Positions 26,808-36,994 of a DNA stretch of 64,000 nt are shown here, piece by piece. Every line of letters begins with the position of its first letter. Position 1 is the first letter of the stretch. The translations under genes and the position numbers were made by a program. The DNA lies in assembly GCA_947468275.1 (NCBI GenBank), contig CANIKO010000001.1:248001-312000 (forward strand). The letters are read 5' to 3'. The notes beneath the pieces were generated by a model. It was not told the origin of the DNA, did not search any database, and worked only from the letters and a program-made list of their open reading frames with translations. Source of the stretch: Bacteroidota bacterium (GTDB lineage Bacteria > Bacteroidota > Bacteroidia > NS11-12g > UBA9320).

Positions 26808-27626
26808 TTAATTTTCAGATTCAGATTTGGCTTTTTTTTCCACTCTTTTTGTAATAATTACCCCTACTTCATAAAGAATAAGAAGTGGAATACTCACTAA
26901 TATTTGGCTACCCGCATCTGGAGGGGTAACTACGGCGGCTACTATCACAATAATTAAAATCGCATAGCGGCGGTATTTTTTTAGGAAGGCTGCATTTATC
27001 AATCCTAACTTAGCCAAGAAATACATGACAAGTGGTAGCTCAAAAATTAAACCCGTTGCCACTGTGAGCATTGACATAAATGAAATATAACTTTGAATAG
27101 TCCATGTGTTTGCTATCTGATCCGATATGGAATAGGATGCCATAAAGAAAAGTGAACATGGTGCCAACAAAAAATATCCAAATAACACTCCCACTAAGAA
27201 TAAACCAGAACTAACAAGTATAATTCCTGTTGTTTTCTTTTGTTCCCGAGGCTTGAGTGCCGGTTTAAAAAATTTCCAAAATTCATAAATTATATAAGGA
27301 AATGCCAAAATTATACCCACAACAAATGCAATCATTAGGCCCATAATAAACTGTCCGGTGACATCTGTATTTATTATAGTAAAATTAAAACCTTCGAAAC
27401 ACGCATCTTTATTAAGATGGCAAAGAATTCTAAAGGTGATGAAATCTTTGGAACGAGGACCAAAGATTACAGAATTCATTACGAAGTCGCTATACACAAA
27501 GGATAAAATGCCTCCAATGACGACAGCTATTAACGATCGCATTATATGTCCCCTTAGTTCACTGATATGATCAAAAAACGACATATTTTTTTCATTCCCG
27601 TCTATATCTGTTTGGTCTAATGACAT
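26808..27626 (-). CDS. tatC: Sec-independent translocase subunit TatC
   Basis: The core membrane subunit that recognises twin-arginine signal peptides. The 272-residue form has six membrane segments and the TatC signatures FFDHISELRGHIMRSL (~12-27) and the FWKFFKPALKPREQKK loop. The frame opens at 27665, but a TAAATTTG promoter box (27647-27654) lies inside that extension, so the ATG at 27626 (MSLDQTD) is preferred. No tatA gene is in the window. It is divergent from rsmG. Confidence 0.92.
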   Translation of the reverse strand: MSLDQTDIDGNEKNMSFFDHISELRGHIMRSLIAVVIGGILSFVYSDFVMNSVIFGPRSKDFITFRILCHLNKDACFEGFNFTIINTDVTGQFIMGLMIAFVVGIILAFPYIIYEFWKFFKPALKPREQKKTTGIILVSSGLFLVGVLFGYFLLAPCSLFFMASYSISDQIANTWTIQSYISFMSMLTVATGLIFELPLVMYFLAKLGLINAAFLKKYRRYAILIIVIVAAVVTPPDAGSQILVSIPLLILYEVGVIITKRVEKKAKSESEN

Positions 27627-27646
27627 TATTTTTTTTAATAATGGCG

Positions 27647-27654
27647 CAAATTTA
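27647..27654 (-). promoter_or_regulatory. -7 promoter box for tatC
   Basis: TAAATTTG on the minus strand fits TAnnTTTG. It is downstream of the longer ORF start and ~20 bases before ATG 27626, so it fixes the likely translation start. Confidence 0.45.
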
Positions 27655-27695
27655 AGGTTTAACATTACATAAGGTTTATAAATTTAAAAATCATT

Positions 27696-27703
27696 TAATT
27701 TTG
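27696..27703 (+). promoter_or_regulatory. -7 promoter box for rsmG
   Basis: TAATTTTG fits TAnnTTTG and ends seven bases before the TTG start, so the transcript would be leaderless or almost so. Confidence 0.45.
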
Positions 27704-27710
27704 CAGTGAA

Positions 27711-28349
27711 TTGAAATTACTAAAAAAATACTTCCCAACTATTTCCGACGAGCAACTAAAACAATTTCAACTTTTGGTAGATTTGTTCAGTGAATATAAT
27801 TTAAACGTAAATATGATTAGCCGTAAGGATGTTGAAAATCTTGAAGAAAGGCATATTCTGCATTCCTTAGCCATAGCTAAATTTATAAAATTTAAATCAC
27901 AAACTCGTATTTTAGATATTGGCACAGGAGGGGGATTCCCTGGATTACCTTTAGCCATTTTATTCCCGGATTGTAAATTTTATTTGGTAGATTCAATTGG
28001 GAAAAAAATAAATGTAGTAAAAGAATTGGTGGCTCAGCTTGAACTAAAAAATGTAGAGGCTATAAATGCACGAGCTGAATCACTGGCTATAGATGTTGAT
28101 TTTGTGGTTTCAAGAGCCGTAGCCCCGATTTCTGATTTATACCGATGGACCAAAAATCGGTTAACTAAAGATAGATACAACGATAAGCCCAATGGATTTA
28201 TTTTACTAAAAGGGGGGAACTTAACCGAGGAAAAAAATGAATTTAAAGAAATGTTGAGAAAGAGTATTAAAATACAGGAAGTGCCTTTGGATTCATACTT
28301 TCATGAAGAATATTTTGATACAAAAAAAATAATTTATTTTTCTATTTAA
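27711..28349 (+). CDS. rsmG: 16S rRNA (guanine-N7) methyltransferase RsmG (GidB)
   Basis: Methylates a guanine in the 530 loop of 16S rRNA with SAM. The 212-residue protein shows the N-terminal helices (LVDLFSEYNLNVNMISRKD), motif I LDIGTGGGFPGLPLAI (~64-79) and VVSRAVAPI (~129-137). The start is TTG at 27711; no ATG fits before the conserved N-terminal helix, and the promoter is immediately upstream. Confidence 0.92.
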   Translation: MKLLKKYFPTISDEQLKQFQLLVDLFSEYNLNVNMISRKDVENLEERHILHSLAIAKFIKFKSQTRILDIGTGGGFPGLPLAILFPDCKFYLVDSIGKKINVVKELVAQLELKNVEAINARAESLAIDVDFVVSRAVAPISDLYRWTKNRLTKDRYNDKPNGFILLKGGNLTEEKNEFKEMLRKSIKIQEVPLDSYFHEEYFDTKKIIYFSI

Positions 28350-28415
28350 TAGGTTCAATATTAATTTTATTAAAATCGGTAATGATTTTAGTAAGTTTGT
28401 CGTCAAAAAAATATC

Positions 28416-29378
28416 ATGCACAAATTTTCAATAATCTTTTTTTTATTTTTCGCATTTACATTTAGCAGTCAAGCTCAGATTAAAGTTTCCTCCTCTGCCG
28501 GAACTTTTGATACCCTTGCAATAGGAACCCTAATATATTATCAACATGCTTGGGACGACCCATTAGATGAAGATTATCCAGCTGTTTTTAAATTGCCTCA
28601 TTCGATTAAGGCGTTTGAAAGTATTTGGGACTCAATGTGGGTTTCTGATGGATCAATCTATTTAACTTCTTCTACTGATAGCTCAGGGTATATCATCCTC
28701 GATGCCACTGGCTGGGATTTAGTTGATAAAGGATATGAAGATGCTATAAATTATCCAAATATTTCCCAAATCACTGTTTCATCTGCTGGTAATGAAGTAG
28801 AGTGGTTGGGTTTCGGGTTTTACAATGAATTGGATAGTTTGAAGGCATTACCAAGTACGGGAAGCGTTAAGATTTCAATCGATTCAACCAACAAGGTTGA
28901 TTTTATTTACGGTGATTTTAATATCGTCCGCCCCGACCTTTGTTTTGAAGGATTTGGAAGTTTACACCCATCTGTGACTTATGTTGATAAAGTTACAGGA
29001 TATACTAGTTGGTTTATTTATGATGACCCAACATCCCCAACAATTGATACTTTTTCAGATAAAGCGTTTACCTACTTGCCACCGCTAGGACAAAAAATAA
29101 CTATCGATTTTAATAAAACCAATTGGATTAAACAATTGACTAAAATTTCAATTTCTGTTTCACCAAATCCTGCCATAGATTTGATAACTATCAATGGGGG
29201 AAAGGATTTTACCGGGAATTCATATCAGTTAATATCTATTGAAGGAAGAACAATTTTTAAAGGTAAAATAGAATCTAATCAAATTGATGTATCGCAATTG
29301 AAAGTGGGAAATTATATTCTGAAAATTCAGGGCAAAAACCAGATTTATTACTCCAGATTTATAAAAGCCAACAATTAA
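28416..29378 (+). CDS. Secreted protein with T9SS sorting domain, function unknown
   Basis: A 320-residue exported protein with a signal peptide ending near SSQAQ (~20). The middle ~210 residues are beta-rich, with many Asp, Ser and aromatic residues and no recognised enzyme motif. The last ~75 residues are a type A T9SS sorting domain (ISVSPNPAIDLITI, SIEGRTIFKG, VGNYILKIQ). It should be displayed on or released from the surface by the type IX system. Confidence 0.75.
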   Translation: MHKFSIIFFLFFAFTFSSQAQIKVSSSAGTFDTLAIGTLIYYQHAWDDPLDEDYPAVFKLPHSIKAFESIWDSMWVSDGSIYLTSSTDSSGYIILDATGWDLVDKGYEDAINYPNISQITVSSAGNEVEWLGFGFYNELDSLKALPSTGSVKISIDSTNKVDFIYGDFNIVRPDLCFEGFGSLHPSVTYVDKVTGYTSWFIYDDPTSPTIDTFSDKAFTYLPPLGQKITIDFNKTNWIKQLTKISISVSPNPAIDLITINGGKDFTGNSYQLISIEGRTIFKGKIESNQIDVSQLKVGNYILKIQGKNQIYYSRFIKANN

Positions 29379-29382
29379 TAAA

Positions 29383-30717
29383 TTAGGTTAATCGGTCTTT
29401 AATATTTGCTGCGTCAATTATTAATTGTTCGTAGACTTTTTTCCAACCACCTTTCCATCGTAGCCTTCCTGATAAGGATTCATTGTGCCAAAGGCTAATA
29501 AAAGTTCCGTTTACATTTTTTACTTTTTTCAGTAGTTCACGATTTTTTTCAATGGCTTGATCAGGTGTTAATTGGTAATAATGCAACGGTGTAATATCCA
29601 TGCTGCAAAAAGGATAAAGCAACAAATTGGTAGCTTCATCCTTCTCTAAATCATAAAAATAAAATGGTGAAGCAATACCGGCTCTAAAGCCATATTGGCT
29701 GGTGTAGCCCATAGTGTAATCTTCTGCTACCCCTCTTTTTATTAGCTTTTGATAGGTTATTGGAAACTGATGAATTAGAAAATGCTGACGGCTTAAAAGT
29801 TGCTTTTGGTATCCCTGGGTTATGTTTTGTAATCGACCAATTTCCTTATCCAAAAGTTCTTCTTTGTAATTGGATTGGTAGGACGGGTGAATTCCATAAA
29901 AATTAGATTTCATCAGCTTTTGTATAACAGCCGCTTGACGTTTATTTTTCCAACTTATATTTTTATCAAATTTGGCATAATTACCTAGAAGCCAGAAATA
30001 AATAGTTTCTGTTTTATTCTCTTTATGTAAAATTTCAAGTTCATCATATATGCCAAAAGCATCTTTATTAATCCCGGACAAAGTTTTGATCCGATCCCCA
30101 ACTTCTTCAAAATCGCCTTTTATTATGTCTTTTAAAAATCCTGATAGTGACCAAAAAAAGCCTTTTTCCTTGTATTGAAATGTACTGTCAATATCAATAG
30201 TGGAGATAAATCGGAACTTTGGTTCATCAAATTCTAAATTGGGCCATTGGGTTAACAATTGATGTTTTAATTTTTGCACCCAAATATTTACTAACGGAAA
30301 TTCAAAGCTTTTGGTTTGGTGTAAAATACTGGCTTCGGGCGGGAAACGATGATGAGCATCGGGTGTAAAACCTTTATATTCCTCATACCGACTTACTAAA
30401 TAAAAAATAGCTGCAAATAAATCAAAGTTCCATTCAGTTGATTTTGGCGTTTCATTTGGAAATAAAATAGTTTCGCCTCCTGAGTTTTTATAAGGAACAT
30501 CCATTGGTTCAAAACCTTTGGAATTTAGTAAATCACAGCAAACGGGAATTGTTATGGAAGATGAATTTTTAAAGCTTTTGGAATAAATAATATGTGCCGT
30601 TTCAGTTTCTGAAACCATTTCATAGTCAATTCCTAAAAGTTGCATAAATACTAAATCAAAAACAAAGCGTGTTCTGTTTGTTTGAAATTGGGAATGTATT
30701 TTTAGATATTTTTTCAA
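29383..30717 (-). CDS. Polysaccharide deacetylase-like protein (DUF7033 type)
   Basis: A 444-residue protein resembling the DUF7033 polysaccharide deacetylase-like proteins of Bacteroidota. The FISTIDIDSTFQYK segment (~160-173) carries the DxD of a deacetylase barrel. The GIHPSYQSN and FISLWHNESL segments could supply histidine ligands. There is no clear signal peptide. It is convergent with the T9SS protein gene, five bases apart. The substrate is unknown. Confidence 0.65.
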   Translation of the reverse strand: MKKYLKIHSQFQTNRTRFVFDLVFMQLLGIDYEMVSETETAHIIYSKSFKNSSSITIPVCCDLLNSKGFEPMDVPYKNSGGETILFPNETPKSTEWNFDLFAAIFYLVSRYEEYKGFTPDAHHRFPPEASILHQTKSFEFPLVNIWVQKLKHQLLTQWPNLEFDEPKFRFISTIDIDSTFQYKEKGFFWSLSGFLKDIIKGDFEEVGDRIKTLSGINKDAFGIYDELEILHKENKTETIYFWLLGNYAKFDKNISWKNKRQAAVIQKLMKSNFYGIHPSYQSNYKEELLDKEIGRLQNITQGYQKQLLSRQHFLIHQFPITYQKLIKRGVAEDYTMGYTSQYGFRAGIASPFYFYDLEKDEATNLLLYPFCSMDITPLHYYQLTPDQAIEKNRELLKKVKNVNGTFISLWHNESLSGRLRWKGGWKKVYEQLIIDAANIKDRLT

Positions 30718-30898
30718 TGATTGCTTTATAAAAATTATGCCCTATGGTAAAGCTTTCATAAAAAACACTCTCATTTAAATTTGGTGATATGGATTCAAAG
30801 ATAATTAGAAAGGTTTGGGTAAAAAGATTGTTGGATATTTATTAAATTAATTTGTGGTAACCAAAATTATTTTGATAAAGTTGCTTCTCCGATTTAAA

Positions 30899-31846
30899 TT
30901 ATTTTGTTTTTTTATTAATGGCTTTTATTAACTGTTTCATTTGCAATTTTCTATTTGGAGGTTGAAATACATCACTCCTAAATATCAATTCACCCATATT
31001 ACTGTAGACATCTAGATTAGAGCTTTCTTCCAGAAAAATATAATAATAAAACTTTTTCTTTGAGTTTAATTTTTTATTCAATTCATCCATAGTAATGAAT
31101 TTGTAATTAAATGGATATTTACTCATCAAATCTGTTTCTTCTAACTTCTCAATTTCACAATCTTCAAAGTAATTTACTTTATATAAAAAATTCGTGGTTA
31201 TATAAAGAGTATCCCTCGATAAATCTAGTAAAGCATCTTGAGCTACATTGTGCGGAGCACAAATAGAAACTTGGCTTGAAAATGACTTACTCATAATCTT
31301 AAGATAATTTGCAATTATATAAGGTTTGAAATTTACGATCTTATTTTTTTGCTGAAGTATTTCATTCACTTGATTTGATTTTGCTACAGCTAATTTGTGG
31401 CGAATATCACATTCATATTCTATATTAAAACTTCCAAAGACTAATTTGTTATTATCGTTAAATCCAAACCCTTTTTCAGAATTTTTAAATTTCCACAATT
31501 CATAATAAGTCTCACTTATTCTCCCATTAAATAATGAATAGCCTAACGATAAAAAGACTGCATTTTCATGTCCAAGATAATTATCGAATTTGGTTTCATC
31601 AATAATTTCAATTTTAGAGTACTTCCAACTTTTCTTAATCACTTCACTAAAGGCAACCTCATCTTCAATAAGGTATTTGGGAACCACAAAATAAACAGTG
31701 CTTTTTTTTAATTGTTCAAAATTATTGTCAGAAAGTTTTATACCATAACAAGCATCGCTTCCATAAACAGTTATTTGGGCAGAAGAATGTTGAATCGAAA
31801 ATATGAAAAGAGAAAATAGAAGAGTTTTAAATATTTGATTTTTCAT
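30899..31846 (-). CDS. Secreted protein of unknown function
   Basis: A 315-residue protein with a signal peptide (~1-23, ending SSAQ). The rest is soluble and rich in Lys, Asn, Tyr and Phe, with scattered cysteines (for example CYG near 34, ECDIRH and CAPHN). No family is recognised. It is divergent from gmd, with the promoter region between them. Confidence 0.6.
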   Translation of the reverse strand: MKNQIFKTLLFSLFIFSIQHSSAQITVYGSDACYGIKLSDNNFEQLKKSTVYFVVPKYLIEDEVAFSEVIKKSWKYSKIEIIDETKFDNYLGHENAVFLSLGYSLFNGRISETYYELWKFKNSEKGFGFNDNNKLVFGSFNIEYECDIRHKLAVAKSNQVNEILQQKNKIVNFKPYIIANYLKIMSKSFSSQVSICAPHNVAQDALLDLSRDTLYITTNFLYKVNYFEDCEIEKLEETDLMSKYPFNYKFITMDELNKKLNSKKKFYYYIFLEESSNLDVYSNMGELIFRSDVFQPPNRKLQMKQLIKAINKKTK

Positions 31847-31885
31847 ACTGCTAAATAAACCCTTTTACCATAGCATAACAAATTT

Positions 31886-31893
31886 TAAATTTG
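31886..31893 (+). promoter_or_regulatory. -7 promoter box for gmd
   Basis: TAAATTTG fits TAnnTTTG, 26 bases before the TTG start of gmd. Confidence 0.45.
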
Positions 31894-31919
31894 CACCTAA
31901 CATTATTAAATATTAAGCA

Positions 31920-33059
31920 TTGCAAAAGCGAGCACTCATTACAGGCATAACAGGACAGGACGGAGCATATTTGGCTGAGTTTTTGTTGAACAAAGGCTAT
32001 GAAGTTCACGGTATAAAACGCCGTAGTTCTTTGTTTAACACCGATAGAATAGACCATTTGTACCAAGATCCGCACGAAAGGAACTTGAAATTGAAACTTC
32101 ATTACGGTGATTTAACGGATAGCACCAATTTGATTCGTATTATTCAGGAAGTTCAACCGGATGAAATTTACAACCTTGCAGCCATGAGCCATGTAAAAGT
32201 GAGTTTTGAAACTCCCGAATACACCGCCAATGCTGATGGAATAGGAACCTTACGGATTTTGGAAGCCATGCGAATTTGTAACTTAACTGAAAAATGCCGG
32301 TTTTATCAAGCATCCACTTCTGAATTATATGGTTTGGTGCAGCAAGTTCCACAAAGTGAAACGACACCCTTTTATCCTCGTTCGCCTTATGCCGTGGCCA
32401 AAATGTATGGTTATTGGATTACTGTTAACTACCGCGAAGCCTATAATATGTATGCTTGCAATGGAATTCTTTTTAACCATGAATCACCCATAAGAGGCGA
32501 AACTTTTGTGACCCGAAAAATAACCCGAGCTGCCAGCCGCATAGCCATTGGGTTACAAGATAAATTATTTCTTGGAAATTTGGATGCCAAGCGTGATTGG
32601 GGCCATGCTAAAGATTATATAGAAGCTATGTATTTGATGCTTCAACAACCAAAAGCTGAAGATTATGTAATAGCCACAGGAATTACTACTGAGGTTAGAG
32701 AATTTGTAAGAATGAGTTTTGCAGATTTAGGTATTGGGATTGAGTTTAAAGGAACAGGTGTAAAAGAAATAGGATTTATTACATCTATAGATAAAGCCAG
32801 AATGGAATTTTTGGAACTAAAAAATCCAAACCTAAAAGAAGGCAAAGAGGTGGTTTTTGTTGACCCGCTTTATTTCCGTCCTACGGAAGTAGATTTATTA
32901 ATTGGTGACCCAACTAAAGCTAAAACGCAATTGGGTTGGGAACCAAAGTATGATTTAAATTCTTTGGTAAATGATATGATGAAAGGTGATTTGAAATTAA
33001 TGAAAAAAGAAAAATATCTTCAAGACGGAGGTTTTAGAGTATTTAATTATTTTGAGTAA
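31920..33059 (+). CDS. gmd: GDP-mannose 4,6-dehydratase
   Basis: First step from GDP-mannose to GDP-L-fucose: oxidation and dehydration to GDP-4-keto-6-deoxymannose using NADP. The 379-residue SDR enzyme shows [16 protein letters not shown] (~8-23), the RRSS motif of the dehydratase, and the active site with Tyr in [12 protein letters not shown] (~157-168). The start is TTG at 31920, since the conserved N-terminus begins right there and no ATG precedes it. It is followed by fcl. Confidence 0.95.
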   Translation: MQKRALITGITGQDGAYLAEFLLNKGYEVHGIKRRSSLFNTDRIDHLYQDPHERNLKLKLHYGDLTDSTNLIRIIQEVQPDEIYNLAAMSHVKVSFETPEYTANADGIGTLRILEAMRICNLTEKCRFYQASTSELYGLVQQVPQSETTPFYPRSPYAVAKMYGYWITVNYREAYNMYACNGILFNHESPIRGETFVTRKITRAASRIAIGLQDKLFLGNLDAKRDWGHAKDYIEAMYLMLQQPKAEDYVIATGITTEVREFVRMSFADLGIGIEFKGTGVKEIGFITSIDKARMEFLELKNPNLKEGKEVVFVDPLYFRPTEVDLLIGDPTKAKTQLGWEPKYDLNSLVNDMMKGDLKLMKKEKYLQDGGFRVFNYFE

Positions 33060-33152
33060 GGCTGGTTAATTAGTTATTTAGTTATTGGTTAATTTAAAAT
33101 ATTAAATTATAAATAACTCAGTAACAGATAACTCAATAACCATTAACAAAAC

Positions 33153-34079
33153 ATGAATATCAATAGCAAAATATATATAGCCGGCCACCGCGGTATGGTA
33201 GGTTCAGCCGTTAAGCGAGCTTTAGAAAAACAGGGTTTTACAAATCTTATTTATCAAACTTCAGCCGAGCTTGACCTAAGAAATGCAAATGCAGTAGCTG
33301 ATTTTTTGGATGCTGAACAACCGGAATATGTTTTTTTGGCCGCAGCTAAAGTAGGAGGGATAGTCGCCAATAATACCTATCGTGCCCAGTTTTTATATGA
33401 AAATTTACAAATCCAAAACAACGTAATTCATAATTCTTATTTGCAAGGTGTAAAAAAACTTATGTTTTTTGGTTCGTCGTGTATTTACCCAAAGTTAGCA
33501 CCTCAACCTTTAAAGGAAGACTATCTTTTAACAGGATTATTGGAGCCAACCAATGAGCCTTATGCCATTGCTAAAATTACGGGTATAAAAATGTGTGAAG
33601 CCTATAGAAGCCAGTATGGGTGCAATTTTATATCAGTGATGCCTACTAATTTGTATGGTCTAAATGATAATTATGATGCTCAAAATAGTCATGTATTGCC
33701 AGCTTTGATTCGTAAATTTCATGAAGCTAAAGTTAATCATTCATCCGAAGTGATTATTTGGGGAACTGGTTCACCACTGCGTGAATTTTTGTTTGCAGAT
33801 GATTTGGCTGATGCCGCCGTAAAATTGATGTTGGAATATAATGGAGAAAAGTTTGTAAATATTGGAACCGGTCATGATTTAACTATTAAGGAATTAGCTG
33901 AACTAGTAAAAAGTATTATAGGTTTTGACGGGGAATTGATTTTTGATACAACCAAACCTGATGGAACACCGAGAAAGTTAATGGATGTTTCCTTTTTAAG
34001 TTCTTTGGGGTGGAAATATAAGACCGAATTGGAAGTAGGTATTAAAATGGCCTATCAAGATTTTTTGAAAAAGGTTTAA
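33153..34079 (+). CDS. fcl: GDP-L-fucose synthase
   Basis: Epimerises and reduces the Gmd product to GDP-L-fucose. The 308-residue SDR protein has [18 protein letters not shown] (~7-24), the AAAKVGGI motif (~62-69), FGSSCIYPK and the catalytic Tyr/Lys in EPYAIAKI (~134-141). It lies 93 bases after gmd, in a gap with short TTAGTTAT direct repeats but no gene. Together they supply fucose for surface glycans. Confidence 0.95.
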   Translation: MNINSKIYIAGHRGMVGSAVKRALEKQGFTNLIYQTSAELDLRNANAVADFLDAEQPEYVFLAAAKVGGIVANNTYRAQFLYENLQIQNNVIHNSYLQGVKKLMFFGSSCIYPKLAPQPLKEDYLLTGLLEPTNEPYAIAKITGIKMCEAYRSQYGCNFISVMPTNLYGLNDNYDAQNSHVLPALIRKFHEAKVNHSSEVIIWGTGSPLREFLFADDLADAAVKLMLEYNGEKFVNIGTGHDLTIKELAELVKSIIGFDGELIFDTTKPDGTPRKLMDVSFLSSLGWKYKTELEVGIKMAYQDFLKKV

Positions 34080-34088
34080 TAATAGACA

Positions 34089-34136
34089 CTAACTTTAAAA
34101 AAAATCAAATTATATCATTCTGATTTTTAAGGTTAG
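34089..34136. terminator. Bidirectional terminator-like hairpin
   Basis: CTAACTTTAAAAA...ATCA pairs with TGATTTTTAAGGTTAG around a 13-base loop between the convergent fcl and cysteine desulfurase genes. A/T runs on both sides suit termination in both directions. Confidence 0.55.
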
Positions 34137-34165
34137 AAATAGTAACATAAATAAAAAAATAAAAT

Positions 34166-35296
34166 TTATTCCTGTATTACCTTCTTTAGTTTTTCGACTC
34201 CAAAACGAATTTCATCTTCTGTCGTATATTTTCCGAATGAAAACCTTACACCAGTTCGGTTATCCGGATGGTGAATAGCGGCTAAAACGTGACTACCTTT
34301 ACTTGCACCGCTGCTGCAGGCTGAACCTCCACTGGCGCAAACTCCTTCAATATCTAATTTAAATAATAACATATCTCCGGCGCTATTGGGCGGAAGGCTA
34401 ACATTAAGCACAGTATATAGACTTTTATCAGGATCTGATGGACCATTGAAATTAACGCCTGGAATTTCTGCGGAAATTAAATCACGCATTAATGATTTCA
34501 AGGCCTGCAAACGTTTTTGTTTTTCAGGTATTAAATTATTTGAAATTTCTAAAGCTTTAGCCAATCCAACTATTCCATAAAAATTCTCGGTTCCAGCCCG
34601 TAAGTTTTTTTCTTGACCACCCCCTGTTATGATTGGTTTTATTTTATGGGTATTCCTTAAAAAAAGGAATCCAGAACCTTTCGGTCCATTAAACTTATGT
34701 GCTGAACAGGCTAAAAAATCCAAACCTAATTCTTCAACATCAATTTTGAATTGTCCCATCGTTTGCACCGTATCAGAATGGAAAAGACAATTGTGCTTTT
34801 TAGCAATAATAGATACTTTTTTTAAATCTAATAAAGTCCCAATTTCATTATTAGCATGCATAAGAGTTATTAAACTATTAGGAAATTGAGATGCTAATTG
34901 TTCTAAATCCTTCAAGTCAACTTCACCATTATCATTTATTGATACCAAATGCATTTCCGCCAAGCCTTTATCATTCAATTCAGTTACAGTATTTAAAACT
35001 GCATGATGTTCGATAGGAGATGTAATAATGTGTTTGACCCCTAAATCATAAACAGCGCATCTAATCGCAATATTATCAGCTTCGGTACCTCCGGATGTAA
35101 ATATTATTTCTGAAGGCTTTGCATTGATAAGTTCAGCTATCTTACGACGAGCCATTTCCATTATGCCTTTAGCATTTCTGCCAATAGCGTGCTGTGCGCT
35201 AGGATTACCGTAGCAATTGGTAATTACTTCACACATCGCTTTTGCAACTTCAGGGTCTATTGGTGTGGTGGCGGCGTTATCTAAGTATATATGCAT
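34166..35296 (-). CDS. Cysteine desulfurase (NifS/IscS-like)
   Basis: A PLP enzyme that moves sulfur from cysteine to a persulfide for Fe-S clusters and thiolation. The 376-residue protein starts with YLDNAATTPIDPEV (~4-17). The PLP lysine is in SAHKFNGPKGSGFL (~200-213), and the sulfur-carrying cysteine is in SGGSACSSGA (~325-334). The loop form suggests the group II-like or NifS branch. It is followed by speB on the same strand, one base apart. Confidence 0.92.
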   Translation of the reverse strand: MHIYLDNAATTPIDPEVAKAMCEVITNCYGNPSAQHAIGRNAKGIMEMARRKIAELINAKPSEIIFTSGGTEADNIAIRCAVYDLGVKHIITSPIEHHAVLNTVTELNDKGLAEMHLVSINDNGEVDLKDLEQLASQFPNSLITLMHANNEIGTLLDLKKVSIIAKKHNCLFHSDTVQTMGQFKIDVEELGLDFLACSAHKFNGPKGSGFLFLRNTHKIKPIITGGGQEKNLRAGTENFYGIVGLAKALEISNNLIPEKQKRLQALKSLMRDLISAEIPGVNFNGPSDPDKSLYTVLNVSLPPNSAGDMLLFKLDIEGVCASGGSACSSGASKGSHVLAAIHHPDNRTGVRFSFGKYTTEDEIRFGVEKLKKVIQE

Positions 35297-35297
35297 T

Positions 35298-36215
35298 TTA
35301 TTTGAAGCAATATTTGGAAATAAAATTGGGATTAAGCGTACAATACCCTAAAATTTTATAAAGTAATTTGGCTAAATTAAATTGTGTTAAAATTTCTCCT
35401 TCCTTAGGAGCACATTCAACAATATCAAACCCAACTACTTCTTTTTGAGTACAAACTTTCTTTAAAAATTGTAAGGTTTCAAACCAGCCTAAACCTCCAG
35501 GTTCAGCTGTTCCCACTGCTGGCATTACTGATGGGTCAAAACCATCAGCATCAATAGTTAAATATATTTTTTTAGGCAATGCCGCTAATATTTCATCCTG
35601 CCAATTTTTATTAGCTGCTATTTGATGAGCATACCAGGTGTTTATTAGAGGTGATTTTTTTATTAATTCAGCTTCCTCCTTGCATTGGGCCCTGATACCA
35701 ACTTGATATAAATTTACCCCTAAATCATGTATTCGTGCCAATACGGAGGCATGACTATATGGATTATCGTTATAGCTTTGGCGTAAATCCGAATGGGCAT
35801 CAATTTGTAAAATTGCAATATCAGGATGCTTTGTTAAATGAGCTTTAAAGAATCCAAGAGTAACCGTATGTTCAGCCCCAAGACTTATTACAAATTTTTC
35901 ATTATTTATATTTTCAGTGGTTGCTTTTTCAATTAGTTCAATGGCTTCAGCATCTACTTTCCCATTAAAATCAAGCGGCGTTAATGTAGCAATTCCTGTT
36001 TTTTTATAAGTTTCTTGGTCAAGTTCTTCATCGTAAAATTCAACAAAATGTGAGGCTTTGATAATAGCCTCAGGTCCTTTGTCCGAGCCTGCTAAGTATG
36101 AAGATGTATGCTCATACGGGGCAGATTGGATAACTACTTTTGCATCATCATAATTGTATAAATTTTCTTCGGTTATCGCAAGAAAATTGTGTCCAGTATT
36201 TAAATAAGAAATCAT
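35298..36215 (-). CDS. speB: Agmatinase / ureohydrolase
   Basis: A dinuclear Mn2+ hydrolase that releases urea from agmatine to give putrescine. Metal-binding motifs are GAEHTVTLG (~113-121), IDAHSDLRQSY (~136-146) and TIDADGFDPSVMPAVGTAEPGG (~224-245). The 305-residue length fits agmatinase better than arginase. Guanidinobutyrase or formimidoglutamase activity cannot be excluded. It shares its strand with efp upstream and the desulfurase downstream. Confidence 0.88.
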   Translation of the reverse strand: MISYLNTGHNFLAITEENLYNYDDAKVVIQSAPYEHTSSYLAGSDKGPEAIIKASHFVEFYDEELDQETYKKTGIATLTPLDFNGKVDAEAIELIEKATTENINNEKFVISLGAEHTVTLGFFKAHLTKHPDIAILQIDAHSDLRQSYNDNPYSHASVLARIHDLGVNLYQVGIRAQCKEEAELIKKSPLINTWYAHQIAANKNWQDEILAALPKKIYLTIDADGFDPSVMPAVGTAEPGGLGWFETLQFLKKVCTQKEVVGFDIVECAPKEGEILTQFNLAKLLYKILGYCTLNPNFISKYCFK

Positions 36216-36298
36216 GAAATAGTTTGGTGATTCAATAGGAAGTTAAAGCCAGGTTTTATAAGAATGGTAGTATGTGTTTTAGATTTTGTATTAGCAAT

Positions 36299-36865
36299 TT
36301 AATGTTTTTTTACTCTTTCCACATATTCTCCGGTCGTTGTATTTACTCTTATCACTTCACCAATTTCACAAAATAAAGGAACCCTTACTTCAGCTCCAGT
36401 TTCTACGGTGGCTGGTTTTCCAGTATTAGTTGCAGTATCGCCTCTAACTCCAGGCTCAGTATATGTTATTTCAAGTTCTACGTTCAATGGTGCTTGGCCA
36501 CCAATTGGTTGCTCACCTTCAAACTGCACCATAACAGTCATTCCTTCTTTCATAAATTTAGCAGCGTTACCAAACATATATTCAGGAATATTTATTTGAT
36601 CATAGGTTTCATTATCCATACATACCAAAGCATCCCCTTCTTTATATAGATATTGCATTTCTTTTACATCAACTCTTATTACCACTATTTCTTCGCCACT
36701 GCGAAAACGGTTTTCAAGATTTTTTCCGTTTTTCACATTACGCATTTTACATTGATAAAAAGCCCTTAAATTTCCCGGGGTGCGGTGTTGCCATTCAGTA
36801 ACCTGACACAGTTCGTTATTGAACCTGATAAACATTCCTGTTGAGATATCTGCTGTAGTTGCCAT
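36299..36865 (-). CDS. efp: Elongation factor P
   Basis: Binds stalled ribosomes and helps form proline-proline bonds. The 188-residue, three-domain protein ends with the family's GEYVERVK. The tip loop of domain I is RTPGNLRAF (~28-36). Where E. coli has the modified Lys34 (PGKGQ), this protein has Asn (PGNLR), so it cannot be beta-lysylated there. This loop occurs in related Bacteroidota. Confidence 0.95.
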   Translation of the reverse strand: MATTADISTGMFIRFNNELCQVTEWQHRTPGNLRAFYQCKMRNVKNGKNLENRFRSGEEIVVIRVDVKEMQYLYKEGDALVCMDNETYDQINIPEYMFGNAAKFMKEGMTVMVQFEGEQPIGGQAPLNVELEITYTEPGVRGDTATNTGKPATVETGAEVRVPLFCEIGEVIRVNTTTGEYVERVKKH

Positions 36866-36994
36866 TTAATAATTGATAAATAAAATTTAGTGCGAAAATA
36901 CGATTTGAAAATTTGAAAATGAGATGATTTGAATATTTGGAGATTTTATAAAGGCTTTTAGTAAGATATCTGGTTTTTAGAAGAATTTCAAATT

